Assembly: GCA_046302135.1 (NCBI GenBank)
Contig: JBKCIQ010000084.1
Location: forward strand, 1-31,371
DNA: 31,371 nucleotides
Origin: AM-1111 sp046302135
GTDB lineage: Bacteria > Bacteroidota > Bacteroidia > B-17B0 > Aurantibacillaceae
Reading direction: 5' to 3'
In this document: piece after piece, positions 15,397 to 23,518 of the stretch
Numbering within the stretch: the first letter of the stretch is position 1
Layout: every line of letters begins with the position of its first letter
The notes under the pieces: model-generated
Told to the model about the DNA's origin: nothing
Databases searched by the model: none
The model's input: the letters and a program-made list of their open reading frames with translations, nothing else
Made by a program: the position numbers and the translations under genes

Positions 15397-16587
15397 ATGA
15401 ATAAGCAAAGGTTTCACGAATATTTAAATAATCCTGCTTTATTGAATGAAAGTTCTGTAAGCGAGTTGAAGCAGGTTGTAGATACTTTTCCCTGGTTTCA
15501 GACCGCACAATTGTTATACGCCAAAGCTCTAAGTGCCACCAATCATTACGATTACTATAGTCAGCTAAAAAAAACCTCTATTTCAGTTAACAATCGAAAG
15601 GTGCTTTACCTTTTACTGAATCAAGAACCAGAACAAATTAAAAACACCGATACCTCAAAAGAAGAATCAACTGAAAATCTAATTGAAACTAAGGCCGAAA
15701 TTAGGCCCCAGGAAAAAACCAAAGATCTTCAGTCCGACATCGGTGAAATTAAATTTGTTTCCAATACAACAGCAGAAAGTCGTGTTACTGAAATTCAAAT
15801 AGAGAAAGTAGAGAAACAAATTGAAATAGAGAAAAAAGTTGAGCATCGCGAAGAGGCTAGAAAAATAGAGCTTCAAATCACACCGAAAGTTTCTGAAACA
15901 GAAAAGAAAATTCAGGCAGAAAAGATTGAAGAAAATAATTTGAAGACTGAGGAGATTTCAAGCGATTCTAAGACTTCATTAAATCCGCCAGCAATTGATG
16001 AAATTATTTTAAACCCTGTGGTAAATGCCTACATAGAAAAAGAGGTGTTGCATGTTACCGATATTCATAAAACGAATAATCAGAATAAAGTTGAGGGTTT
16101 AAATGATGCCTCTGAAAAGGTAAAATCGGTTTTAAAAGAAACACTAAACGAGCCTCATTCCTTTACCGAGTGGTTGAAATTGCTTTCTATGCAGAAGCAG
16201 CAAGGCTCATCATCTGCTAAAGAAAGAAAACTTGACAAACAGGAGGAAATTGAATTCAAAAAAGATGAAAATAAGACTGAGGACTTAAAGGCTATAGAGG
16301 ATAGAAAGAAAAGGCAGGAAATCATGGATAAAATTATACAGAATGAGCCGGGTCATATTAGAATGAGTGATTCTCCGGAGTTCTTTAATCCAACCAAGAG
16401 TGCACGCGGTAGCAATAAGGAAGACGATACCCTTGTTACAGAAACACTTGCGTGGATTTACGAGCAACAGGGTAATTATCCTAAAGCAATTAGGGCTTAT
16501 CAAACTTTATCCTTGAAATTTCCGGAAAAAAGTGTTTACTTTGCAGGCCTTATTCAAAAAATTAAATTGAAACAAAAACAAAAATAG
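15397..16587 (+). CDS. Glu/Lys-rich protein with C-terminal TPR-like repeat
   Basis: A 396-residue protein with no signal peptide. The N-terminal part (1-75) is a compact domain with VVDTFPWFQTAQLLYAKAL and NNRKVLYLLLN, resembling a helical repeat. The middle (about 80-310) is low-complexity and rich in Glu, Lys, Ile and Thr, likely disordered or coiled. The end (about 330-396) has DTLVTETLAWIYEQQGNYPKAIRAYQTLSL, a recognisable tetratricopeptide unit, suggesting a protein-binding role. I know no named function. It lies 11 nt after lptE and 1 nt before secG, so it is co-transcribed with envelope-export genes. The position is, from memory, kept in other Bacteroidota, with the middle varying strongly in sequence. 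Confidence 0.75.
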   Translation: MNKQRFHEYLNNPALLNESSVSELKQVVDTFPWFQTAQLLYAKALSATNHYDYYSQLKKTSISVNNRKVLYLLLNQEPEQIKNTDTSKEESTENLIETKAEIRPQEKTKDLQSDIGEIKFVSNTTAESRVTEIQIEKVEKQIEIEKKVEHREEARKIELQITPKVSETEKKIQAEKIEENNLKTEEISSDSKTSLNPPAIDEIILNPVVNAYIEKEVLHVTDIHKTNNQNKVEGLNDASEKVKSVLKETLNEPHSFTEWLKLLSMQKQQGSSSAKERKLDKQEEIEFKKDENKTEDLKAIEDRKKRQEIMDKIIQNEPGHIRMSDSPEFFNPTKSARGSNKEDDTLVTETLAWIYEQQGNYPKAIRAYQTLSLKFPEKSVYFAGLIQKIKLKQKQK

Positions 16588-16588
16588 T

Positions 16589-16954
16589 ATGGGAATATTA
16601 ATCATTTTAGTTTGCGCAGTTCTGATTTTTATCGTTTTAATTCAGAATTCAAAAGGCGGAGGATTGGCCTCTAATTTCTCAGGAAGTAATCAGATTTTAG
16701 GTGTTGCAAAAACAAAAGATACTTTAGAAATGGTAACCTGGATTGCAGCAGGGTTGTTACTTTTGTTATGTTTCCTTGCCACTCCAAAGGCAGTTAAAGT
16801 TGCTCCTACAACTACCACTGAACAAACCGGAAAGCAGGGTCAGCCTCAAAAATTAAGCAAAGAAGAGCAATCGGAAACCAAGCGTCTGGCAAAGACGTTT
16901 CAAACTGGTGGAAATCAGTTCAGCCCTAAAGAAGAGCCTAAAAAGAAACCTTAA
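16589..16954 (+). CDS. secG: Preprotein translocase subunit SecG
   Basis: SecG is a small membrane subunit of the SecYEG channel. The 121-residue protein has two membrane helices (about 3-19 and 48-66), separated by the family loop SKGGGLASNFSGSNQILGVAKTKDTLE, with the signature of a glycine-rich cytoplasmic turn. A polar Thr/Gln/Lys tail of about 50 residues follows. It begins 1 nt after the stop of the upstream gene, indicating translational coupling. A hairpin terminator follows at 16978-17014. Confidence 0.95.
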   Translation: MGILIILVCAVLIFIVLIQNSKGGGLASNFSGSNQILGVAKTKDTLEMVTWIAAGLLLLLCFLATPKAVKVAPTTTTEQTGKQGQPQKLSKEEQSETKRLAKTFQTGGNQFSPKEEPKKKP

Positions 16955-16977
16955 TTTTTCAAAATAAATTTTGCAGG

Positions 16978-17014
16978 TGTCAGCTTGTCATTTCAAGCTG
17001 ACATTTGTTTTTTA
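16978..17014 (+). terminator. Terminator after secG
   Basis: TGTCAGCTTG (16978-16987) pairs perfectly with CAAGCTGACA (16994-17003) around a six-base loop, followed by TTTG and six T. It ends the miaB-to-secG run and separates it from groSL. Confidence 0.85.
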
Positions 17015-17064
17015 AACGGGTTTCTAATATGAAAAAATGGCTACAAATTTTCAAATTTTTTAAA

Positions 17065-17080
17065 TGGCACAATTTCTGAA
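17065..17080 (+). promoter_or_regulatory. Candidate sigma-54 promoter of groS-groL
   Basis: TGGCAC at 17065-17070, followed by TTTCTGAA at 17073-17080, places GG (17066-17067) and the -12 G (17078) ten bases apart as in the sigma-54 consensus TGGCAC-N5-TTGC. The -12 half is imperfect (CTGA for TTGC). It lies 50 nt before groS, giving a leader of about 40 nt. I see no CIRCE repeat and no exact TAnnTTTG element here. Confidence 0.4.
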
Positions 17081-17129
17081 AACGGGCGACTCGTTAAAAT
17101 AAATGTTTAACTAATATCAAATAAAAATC

Positions 17130-17408
17130 ATGGGAAAAGTATCATTAAAACCACTTCAGGACCGCGTGCTAGTAGAAGCTGCACCCGCTGAAGAAAAGAC
17201 TGCAGGAGGAATTATTATTCCTGACACAGCTAAAGAAAAGCCACAGAAAGGAAAAGTAATTGCTGTAGGCGCAGGCAAAAAAGATGAACCAATGACGGTG
17301 AAGGCAGGGGATACTGTTCTTTACGGTAAGTATTCCGGTACAGAAATCCACGTAGATGGTAAAGAGTATCTAATCATGCGTGAAAGCGATATTTACGCAA
17401 TTCTTTAA
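17130..17408 (+). CDS. groS: Co-chaperonin GroES
   Basis: GroES caps the GroEL ring during ATP-driven protein folding. The 92-residue product has the family start SLKPLQDRVLVEAAPAEE, the mobile loop EEKTAGGIIIPDTAKEKPQ (with the GGIIIP stretch that binds GroEL), and the C-terminal DGKEYLIMRESDIYAIL. Length is standard. It is followed after 33 nt by groL, the classical operon. The candidate promoter and its lack of a CIRCE element are described separately. Confidence 0.98.
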   Translation: MGKVSLKPLQDRVLVEAAPAEEKTAGGIIIPDTAKEKPQKGKVIAVGAGKKDEPMTVKAGDTVLYGKYSGTEIHVDGKEYLIMRESDIYAIL

Positions 17409-17441
17409 AACACTAACAACAATAATTAAAATTTAAATTTT

Positions 17442-19082
17442 ATGGCAAAAGATATCACATTCAACATTGAAGCACGTGACGCTTTAAAGCGCGGAGTAGA
17501 TGCTTTGGCAAACGCAGTAAAAGTTACACTCGGCCCTAAGGGAAGAAATGTAATCATTGATAAAAAATTCGGATCACCATCTATAACTAAAGATGGTGTT
17601 TCTGTTGCAAAGGAAATCGAATTAACTCATCCAGTAGAAAACATGGGTGCGCAGTTGTTGAAAGAAGTTGCTTCTAAAACTGCTGATGCAGCAGGTGACG
17701 GAACTACCACTGCAACAGTATTGGCACAAGCTATAGTTACTGCCGGTTTGAAAAACGTTGCGGCAGGAGCAAACCCAATGGATTTGAAGCGTGGAATTGA
17801 TAAGGCTGTTGCTGCTGTTTGTGAAAACTTAGCTAAGCAAAGTTCAACTATCGGAAACGATAACAGAAAAATCGAACAGGTTGCAACTATTTCAGCAAAT
17901 AACGATTCTTCAATTGGGAAATTAATCGCTGAAGCGATGGCAAAAGTGAAGAAAGAAGGAGTAATCACTGTTGAAGAAGCTAAAGGTACTGACACAACTG
18001 TAGAAGTTGTTGAAGGTATGGAATTCGATCGCGGGTACATTTCTCCATATTTTGTTACTGACGCAGATAAAATGGAAGCGGTGTTGGAGAACCCGGTAAT
18101 TTTGATTTATGACAAGAAGATCAGCAACATGAAAGAATTGTTGCCAATTCTTGAGAAGGCTGTTCAGACCGGAAAACCGGTATTGATTATCTCTGAAGAA
18201 GTAGAGGGTGAAGCTCTTGCTACTTTGGTTGTAAATAAAATCCGTGGTTCATTAAAAATTGCTGCAGTAAAAGCTCCAGGGTTTGGAGATCGCAGAAAAG
18301 CAATGTTAGAAGATATTGCAATTCTTACAGGCGGAACTTTGATTTCTGAAGAAAGAGGTTTCAAATTAGAGAATGCAGATTTGAGCATGTTAGGTAAATG
18401 CGAAAAGGTTACGATTGATAAAGATAATACCACTATTGTTGGTGGTTCAGGTAAGAAAGCTGATATCACTGCACGTGTTAATCAAATCAAAGCACAAATT
18501 GAATCAACTACGTCTGAGTACGATAAAGAAAAATTACAAGAGCGTCTTGCTAAATTAGCAGGAGGGGTTGCAGTTCTTTACATTGGTGCTGCTACTGAAG
18601 TTGAAATGAAAGAAAAGAAAGACAGAGTAGATGATGCACTTTCTGCGACTCGCGCTGCTGTTGAAGAGGGAATCATCCCAGGTGGTGGAACTGCATATAT
18701 CCGTGCAATTGCAGCGCTTGAAAAATTAAAAGGATCTAACGAAGACGAAACAACCGGAATCGGAATTGTTAAGCGTGCTTTGGAAGAGCCACTCCGTCAG
18801 ATTTGTGCTAATGCAGGTCTTGAAGGCTCTGTAGTAGTAAATAAAGTTAAAGAAGGAAAAGATGATTATGGTTTCAATGCACATTCTGAAACTTATGAGC
18901 ATCTTTACAAATCAGGAGTAATTGACCCTAAGAAAGTGGCTCGTGTAGCTTTGGAAAACGCTGCATCTGTTGCTTCTATGTTATTGACTACTGATTGTGT
19001 TCTGGCTGAAAAGAAAGAAGACAAAGCCGCTCCAATGGGTGGAGGACATCCGGGAATGGGTGGAATGGACGGAATGATGTAA
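17442..19082 (+). CDS. groL: Chaperonin GroEL (60 kDa)
   Basis: GroEL forms the double ring that encloses unfolded proteins. The 546-residue protein is full-length and begins with AKDITFNIEARDALKRGVD. It has the conserved ATP-site segments GPKGRNVIIDKKFGSP, ITKDGVSVAKE and GDGTTTATVLA, the apical-domain region, and GGGTAYIRA, and ends in the Gly/Met-rich tail GMGGMDGMM. The gene is richer in common codons than its neighbours, as expected for a highly expressed gene. A strong terminator follows at 19108-19140. Confidence 0.99.
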   Translation: MAKDITFNIEARDALKRGVDALANAVKVTLGPKGRNVIIDKKFGSPSITKDGVSVAKEIELTHPVENMGAQLLKEVASKTADAAGDGTTTATVLAQAIVTAGLKNVAAGANPMDLKRGIDKAVAAVCENLAKQSSTIGNDNRKIEQVATISANNDSSIGKLIAEAMAKVKKEGVITVEEAKGTDTTVEVVEGMEFDRGYISPYFVTDADKMEAVLENPVILIYDKKISNMKELLPILEKAVQTGKPVLIISEEVEGEALATLVVNKIRGSLKIAAVKAPGFGDRRKAMLEDIAILTGGTLISEERGFKLENADLSMLGKCEKVTIDKDNTTIVGGSGKKADITARVNQIKAQIESTTSEYDKEKLQERLAKLAGGVAVLYIGAATEVEMKEKKDRVDDALSATRAAVEEGIIPGGGTAYIRAIAALEKLKGSNEDETTGIGIVKRALEEPLRQICANAGLEGSVVVNKVKEGKDDYGFNAHSETYEHLYKSGVIDPKKVARVALENAASVASMLLTTDCVLAEKKEDKAAPMGGGHPGMGGMDGMM

Positions 19083-19107
19083 TAAAAATTCCAAAAATTT
19101 AGGATAA

Positions 19108-19140
19108 AAGGCTTCGGATTACTTTCCGAAGCCTTTTTGT
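19108..19140 (+). terminator. Terminator of groS-groL
   Basis: A perfect 12-bp stem, AAAGGCTTCGGA (19108-19119) with TCCGAAGCCTTT (19126-19137), has a six-base loop and runs into T residues. It starts 25 nt after the groL stop. Confidence 0.92.
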
Positions 19141-19252
19141 TTGTATAAACAAAACATTATTGAGTAAATTTATGCGGACTTGAATTTGTGTAAATGAATT
19201 TAATTTTTGGCGTACTTATTGGAAACAAAACTTTCGAAAAAATAAAATTAAA

Positions 19253-20356
19253 ATGAAAAAATTCTTTTTTTTAACTGCTATTCTTGTAAACTCTTTAGTT
19301 ATTTGTGCTTCAGGAATAAAATTTAACCTCAGTGTTACTTTAGCAGGAGCAAAAGACGGAACCAAGCTTTATTTGCAGCATAAATATAACGATCAATTAA
19401 AATGTGACTCCTCAGTAATTAAAAATGGAAAGGCAGAGTTTAATGGTTCAACTGCAGAGCCTAATATGTACTGGTTAACTACTTCTAGAAATGTAAACCC
19501 TGATTTGATTTTTTTTATAGATGGGGGTAAAATAAAGATAACAGGAAATTTGGATTCATTGGGTAATGCGGTAGTTGATGGCGGAAGCACTCAAAAAGAA
19601 TATCTCATTTACCTGGAAATGGTAAAAACTTATAATCAAAAGAGAGAGAACTTAATAAAAGACTTTCAAACCTACAGAATGAAGGGTGATCAAGCAGGAC
19701 AGCAGAGCATTATTGATGCTGCTCAGGCGCTTGAGAAAAAATTTTGTGGGGAGCTTCTAGAATTTATTACAAAGTACCCTTCCTCAAATGTTGGAGGTTA
19801 CCTCATTTTTATTGCTAAATTCGATTGGGCAGGAATACCGGAGTTTGATGCTTTTTACAATGCGTTGGGTGAAAATGTAAAAAAGGGCAAATTTGGAAAG
19901 TTAGCTTTAGAAAAAATCAATTCTATTAAAGGAACAACTATTGGATATCCTGCAATAGACTTTAAACAAAGTGATCCTGAAGGAAAAGAAATTTCCCTTA
20001 GTTCTTTTAGAGGTAAATATGTTCTGGTAGATTTTTGGGCAAGTTGGTGTGGTCCTTGCCGTATGGAAAATCCAAATGTTGTTGCGGCATACAATAAATA
20101 TAAGTCAAAGGGATTTGACATCCTTGGTGTTTCTTTCGATGACAGTAAAGACAAATGGTTGAAAGCTGTTAAGAAGGATGGTTTGGATTGGACTCAGGTA
20201 AGCGATTTAAAGGGTTGGGCTAATGAGGCCGGTAAGCTTTATGGAGTAACTTCTATACCTTTTAATTTACTACTGGATAAGGAAGGGAAAATACTTGCGA
20301 AAGGATTAAGGGGTCCAGATTTAGAAAGGAAACTCGTTGAGATTTTTGGTGAGTGA
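19253..20356 (+). CDS. Exported TlpA-like thiol-disulfide oxidoreductase with DUF4369-like N-domain
   Basis: This 367-residue protein has a signal peptide (1-20, ending at VICASG) and so acts in the periplasm. Residues 22-110 match the DUF4369-like beta domain (LSVTLAGAKDGTKLYLQHK), a helical linker follows, and a thioredoxin domain occupies about 230-367. The active site is WASWCGPC (C266 and C269). The cis-proline motif is SIPFNLLLDKEG. This layout is common among Bacteroidota and is linked to reduction of envelope disulfides or to polysaccharide and cytochrome maturation, but the partner here is unknown. A TTGGCGT...TTGGA sequence at 19207-19223 resembles a sigma-54 site. The serine hydrolase gene follows after 24 nt. 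Confidence 0.9.
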   Translation: MKKFFFLTAILVNSLVICASGIKFNLSVTLAGAKDGTKLYLQHKYNDQLKCDSSVIKNGKAEFNGSTAEPNMYWLTTSRNVNPDLIFFIDGGKIKITGNLDSLGNAVVDGGSTQKEYLIYLEMVKTYNQKRENLIKDFQTYRMKGDQAGQQSIIDAAQALEKKFCGELLEFITKYPSSNVGGYLIFIAKFDWAGIPEFDAFYNALGENVKKGKFGKLALEKINSIKGTTIGYPAIDFKQSDPEGKEISLSSFRGKYVLVDFWASWCGPCRMENPNVVAAYNKYKSKGFDILGVSFDDSKDKWLKAVKKDGLDWTQVSDLKGWANEAGKLYGVTSIPFNLLLDKEGKILAKGLRGPDLERKLVEIFGE

Positions 20357-20380
20357 TTTAACGTGGAAATTTAAAAATAA

Positions 20381-21799
20381 ATGGTAAGGAGATTTTTATT
20401 TTTGTTTTTTTTGTTATCTCCATTTCTCTTTTTTTCACAGCAGAAAAAAAAATCTGTAAAATCAAAAAAGAAAATTGTTTACAGTAAAAAGAAAAAAGTA
20501 TCAGGAAAAAAGAAAAAAACTTACTATAGCAAAAAGAGTAAGCCAGTCCTTCCGCTTAAAGTTCCAATTGAGAATATTCCACTCGCAAATTACAATAAAC
20601 ATTCTCGTCTTATTGATTCTTTACTCAGAAGCCGACATGAATATTTTTCACCTTTTTTAGCAAATCCCCGTAGATACAAAATACAAATAATTTACACGCA
20701 AATCGATAGGGATAAAAACAATAAGCCCAATTTCACTCAGCACAATTATTATCTGGATAGCACCAATTATTTTTATTGTGCGAGTTTAGTCAAGCTTCCT
20801 GTCTCCATACTTTGTTTACAAAAGTTGAATCAACTTAAGGTTCCTGGATTGCATAAAAATTCAATTATGATTACTGATAGTTCTATTGCTTGTCATCGAA
20901 AACAAAAGTATGACGGAACTTCAGCCAATGGTTTTCCTTCGATCGCCCATCATATTAAAAAAATGTTACTAGTGAGTGATAATATTAGTTACGGGCGGAC
21001 ATATGAATTTCTAACACCTGATTATATTCACACAGAATTAAAAAAGAGAGGATATGGCAGTATGCGAATCATGCAGCGTTTTGATGGTAGATGTCAGGGG
21101 ACCAATAATTTTTATTGCAACAAGATTGACTTCTTTAATGAGAAAAATGAGTTAGTATACTCTCAGCCCGAGAGTATGGCTAAGAAAAATTATTTTAAAA
21201 TACCGGGTACCCATAGAATTGGTAGTTCATATCTGAATGAAAAAAATAAACGGATAAGATCTTTCAGAGATATGTCCGATAAAAATTATTTACATCTTCA
21301 ACAAATCAACGATATTTTAAAATGGCTTGTATTTTATGAATATGCACCGGAAAGTAAAAAATTTAATATCTCAGAATCCGACCGAGATTTTTTATTGAAA
21401 TATATGTCAATGTATCCAAGAGAATCTGAGTATCCTAAATACAGTAAAGATTATGTTGATGCCCACAAAAAATATTTGATCCATGGTGGAACTAGGGATT
21501 CAATAACTAACGATAGCCAAAGGATATTTAATATTGTTGGATTAAGTTTGGGATGTATGATAGATTGCGCATACATAGTTGATTTTGAAAAAGGAACAGA
21601 ATTTATGTTGTCTGCAATAGTTTATGCAAACAGTGATGACATTGTAAACGACGGCAATTATGAATATTACTCCGTTGGCTTTCCTTATTTGAATCATCTG
21701 GGGGATTTGTTCCTTAATTATGAAAATCAACGGAAAAAGAAGTTCATGCCGGATCTCCGAGAATTCGAACCGAAAAATCTTTATCCCCTTAGCGACTAA
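20381..21799 (+). CDS. Exported serine hydrolase, class A beta-lactamase-like
   Basis: A 472-residue exported protein with a signal peptide (1-20) followed by a strongly basic linker: residues 21-55 are mainly Lys, Ser and Val. The hydrolase domain follows the penicillin-recognising fold: S135-LV-K138 (SxxK, nucleophile), S199-D200-N201 (SDN) and H368-GGT (in place of the usual KTG). The KTG lysine is replaced by His, so use of beta-lactams is doubtful, and a role as peptidoglycan or peptide hydrolase is equally possible. The basic linker could bind the cell wall or nucleic acid. It is 24 nt after the thioredoxin gene, and its end overlaps the M3 peptidase gene by 4 nt, tail to tail. Confidence 0.82.
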   Translation: MVRRFLFLFFLLSPFLFFSQQKKKSVKSKKKIVYSKKKKVSGKKKKTYYSKKSKPVLPLKVPIENIPLANYNKHSRLIDSLLRSRHEYFSPFLANPRRYKIQIIYTQIDRDKNNKPNFTQHNYYLDSTNYFYCASLVKLPVSILCLQKLNQLKVPGLHKNSIMITDSSIACHRKQKYDGTSANGFPSIAHHIKKMLLVSDNISYGRTYEFLTPDYIHTELKKRGYGSMRIMQRFDGRCQGTNNFYCNKIDFFNEKNELVYSQPESMAKKNYFKIPGTHRIGSSYLNEKNKRIRSFRDMSDKNYLHLQQINDILKWLVFYEYAPESKKFNISESDRDFLLKYMSMYPRESEYPKYSKDYVDAHKKYLIHGGTRDSITNDSQRIFNIVGLSLGCMIDCAYIVDFEKGTEFMLSAIVYANSDDIVNDGNYEYYSVGFPYLNHLGDLFLNYENQRKKKFMPDLREFEPKNLYPLSD

Positions 21800-23514
21800 A
21801 TTTTCTTGTATTCTCCAATGAGAAAATCAGCAAGACTTTTGATGTATTCTGCTGAGAAATCAAAACTGATTCCTGCGGCTTTGTAAATTTCTGGAATAGA
21901 TTTGGTGTAACCAAGCTTCAGGAATCTCTTGTAGTCTTCTAAACCTTTATTATGATCTTCTTTGTAGTTTTTCCATAGAGCTATTGCACCCAATTGCGCA
22001 AAGCCATATTCTATGTAGTAAAATGGAACTTCAAATAAATGAAGTTGACCCTGCCAACTCCTTCTTAGATTATTTTCAATACCTGAATAATTAATTATAC
22101 CTGTTCCAAACTCATTGCATATTTTTTCCCAGGTGTCATATCTTTCTTCGATTGAATGTTTAGGATTCATATAAATCCAGTGTTGGAATTTGTCAATGGA
22201 GGCAATCCAAGGAAGTGTCTTTATAATTTTTCCAAGATGTTCTTTTTTTGCACGTTTTAATTCTTCTTTATCTTTAAAATATTCATCCCAAAACTCCATA
22301 CTTATAAGTTCCATAGACATACTTGCCAATTCTGCAACTTCGCTCGGTACACTTTTGTTTTCAGTGATGCTCAAATCTCTTGTGAGAATAGAATGAAGGG
22401 CATGTCCTCCTTCGTGTACCATTGTAACCAGATCTCGTAACATACCGGCGCTATTCATGAAGATGAAAGGTATTCCGGTTTCATAAAGTGGGTAATTGTA
22501 TCCTCCCGGTGCTTTTCCAATCCTTGAATCTAAATCCAAATGCCCAAGTTTTTTCATTAGCTCTATACATTCTCCAAAAAACGAATCAATACGATTGAAA
22601 CATTTTATTGTTTTATGTGTTAGCTCTTCACCGTTGCTAAAAGGATTCAATGGCTCATTTCCGTCTTCATCAAATTCTGTATCCCAAGGTCTGTAATCCT
22701 CTATTTTTAATTTATCTCTTCTTGCAATTTCCAATTCACGCATCAATGGAACAATATGTTTTGCCACTGAATCGTGAAACGCAAGGCAATCTTGTGGTGT
22801 GTAATCAAATCTTCCAAGCTCACGATGCATATAATCTCTGTAATTTTTGAAATCAGTATTTATTGCTACCTGATCTCTCAATTCAATAAGAGACGTGAAT
22901 AAATCATTCAGTTCTTTTTCATCTTTAGTTCTTCTTTCCTGAATTTTATCATATACTGACTTTCTTACTTTCCTGTCTTGAGATTTAAGATAAACCGCGG
23001 CTTGCTGTAATGTGATTTCATTGCCATCAATTGTAACGGTTTGTGCTCCTGAAATACTCCCATAACGTTGTTCTAAATTTTTCATTTCTGTTAGAACAGG
23101 TATGTTTTTTTTTCTGAAAAGTTCTACTGCGTTTTTTAAGGTTCTAAGATAAATTTTATAAGTTTCCGGTTTGAGTTGAGCACAAAAGGGAGAATTACAT
23201 ATCAACTGATTTATTTCATTAGCAATTGGTGCAACATTTGGAGAAATCTCATTTACGAAGAAAGTATAGCTTTCTAAAAGACCTTTATCCTGTGTGTTAC
23301 ACGTCATTTTGATATATCTCCAAGCCAAGTTCTCGCTTACGATAGCACTGAGTTCACTACAGTCAGCAATTAAATTTTCCAAGTCACCAACTGAATCAAT
23401 TTTTCTGTTTTTTAAATCTTCAAAGTAAACCTTAAGTGTATCCCATGAGGTTATTTCAAAATCTTGCGGTATGAAATGTCTTTTCTTATTTAAATCTATT
23501 TTAACTGTGCTCAT
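21796..23514 (-). CDS. M3-family oligoendopeptidase F-like metallopeptidase
   Basis: This 572-residue cytoplasmic zinc peptidase cleaves short peptides. The zinc site is H367-EGG-H371 in VTMVHEGGHALHS, with the third ligand probably in PSEVAELASMSMEL (about 390-402). There is no signal peptide. The length and the conserved AQLGAIALWKNY and SIPEIYKAAGI regions near the C-terminus match the M3 oligoendopeptidase group. The start ATG is 4 nt after the stop of the PKD-protein gene, so the two form an operon. No functional link between a surface protein and an intracellular peptidase is evident. Confidence 0.9.
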   Translation of the reverse strand: MSTVKIDLNKKRHFIPQDFEITSWDTLKVYFEDLKNRKIDSVGDLENLIADCSELSAIVSENLAWRYIKMTCNTQDKGLLESYTFFVNEISPNVAPIANEINQLICNSPFCAQLKPETYKIYLRTLKNAVELFRKKNIPVLTEMKNLEQRYGSISGAQTVTIDGNEITLQQAAVYLKSQDRKVRKSVYDKIQERRTKDEKELNDLFTSLIELRDQVAINTDFKNYRDYMHRELGRFDYTPQDCLAFHDSVAKHIVPLMRELEIARRDKLKIEDYRPWDTEFDEDGNEPLNPFSNGEELTHKTIKCFNRIDSFFGECIELMKKLGHLDLDSRIGKAPGGYNYPLYETGIPFIFMNSAGMLRDLVTMVHEGGHALHSILTRDLSITENKSVPSEVAELASMSMELISMEFWDEYFKDKEELKRAKKEHLGKIIKTLPWIASIDKFQHWIYMNPKHSIEERYDTWEKICNEFGTGIINYSGIENNLRRSWQGQLHLFEVPFYYIEYGFAQLGAIALWKNYKEDHNKGLEDYKRFLKLGYTKSIPEIYKAAGISFDFSAEYIKSLADFLIGEYKKI

Positions 23515-23518
23515 TTTT

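Noticed and set aside
17015..17129. CIRCE-type heat-shock element before groS
   Set aside because: The region has GCGACTCGTTAA but no matching left half and no TTAGCACTC sequence, so HrcA control is not supported.
17627..18469. Long reverse frames inside groL and other conserved genes
   Set aside because: They are shadows of strong coding regions on the other strand, with no start context or recognisable motifs.
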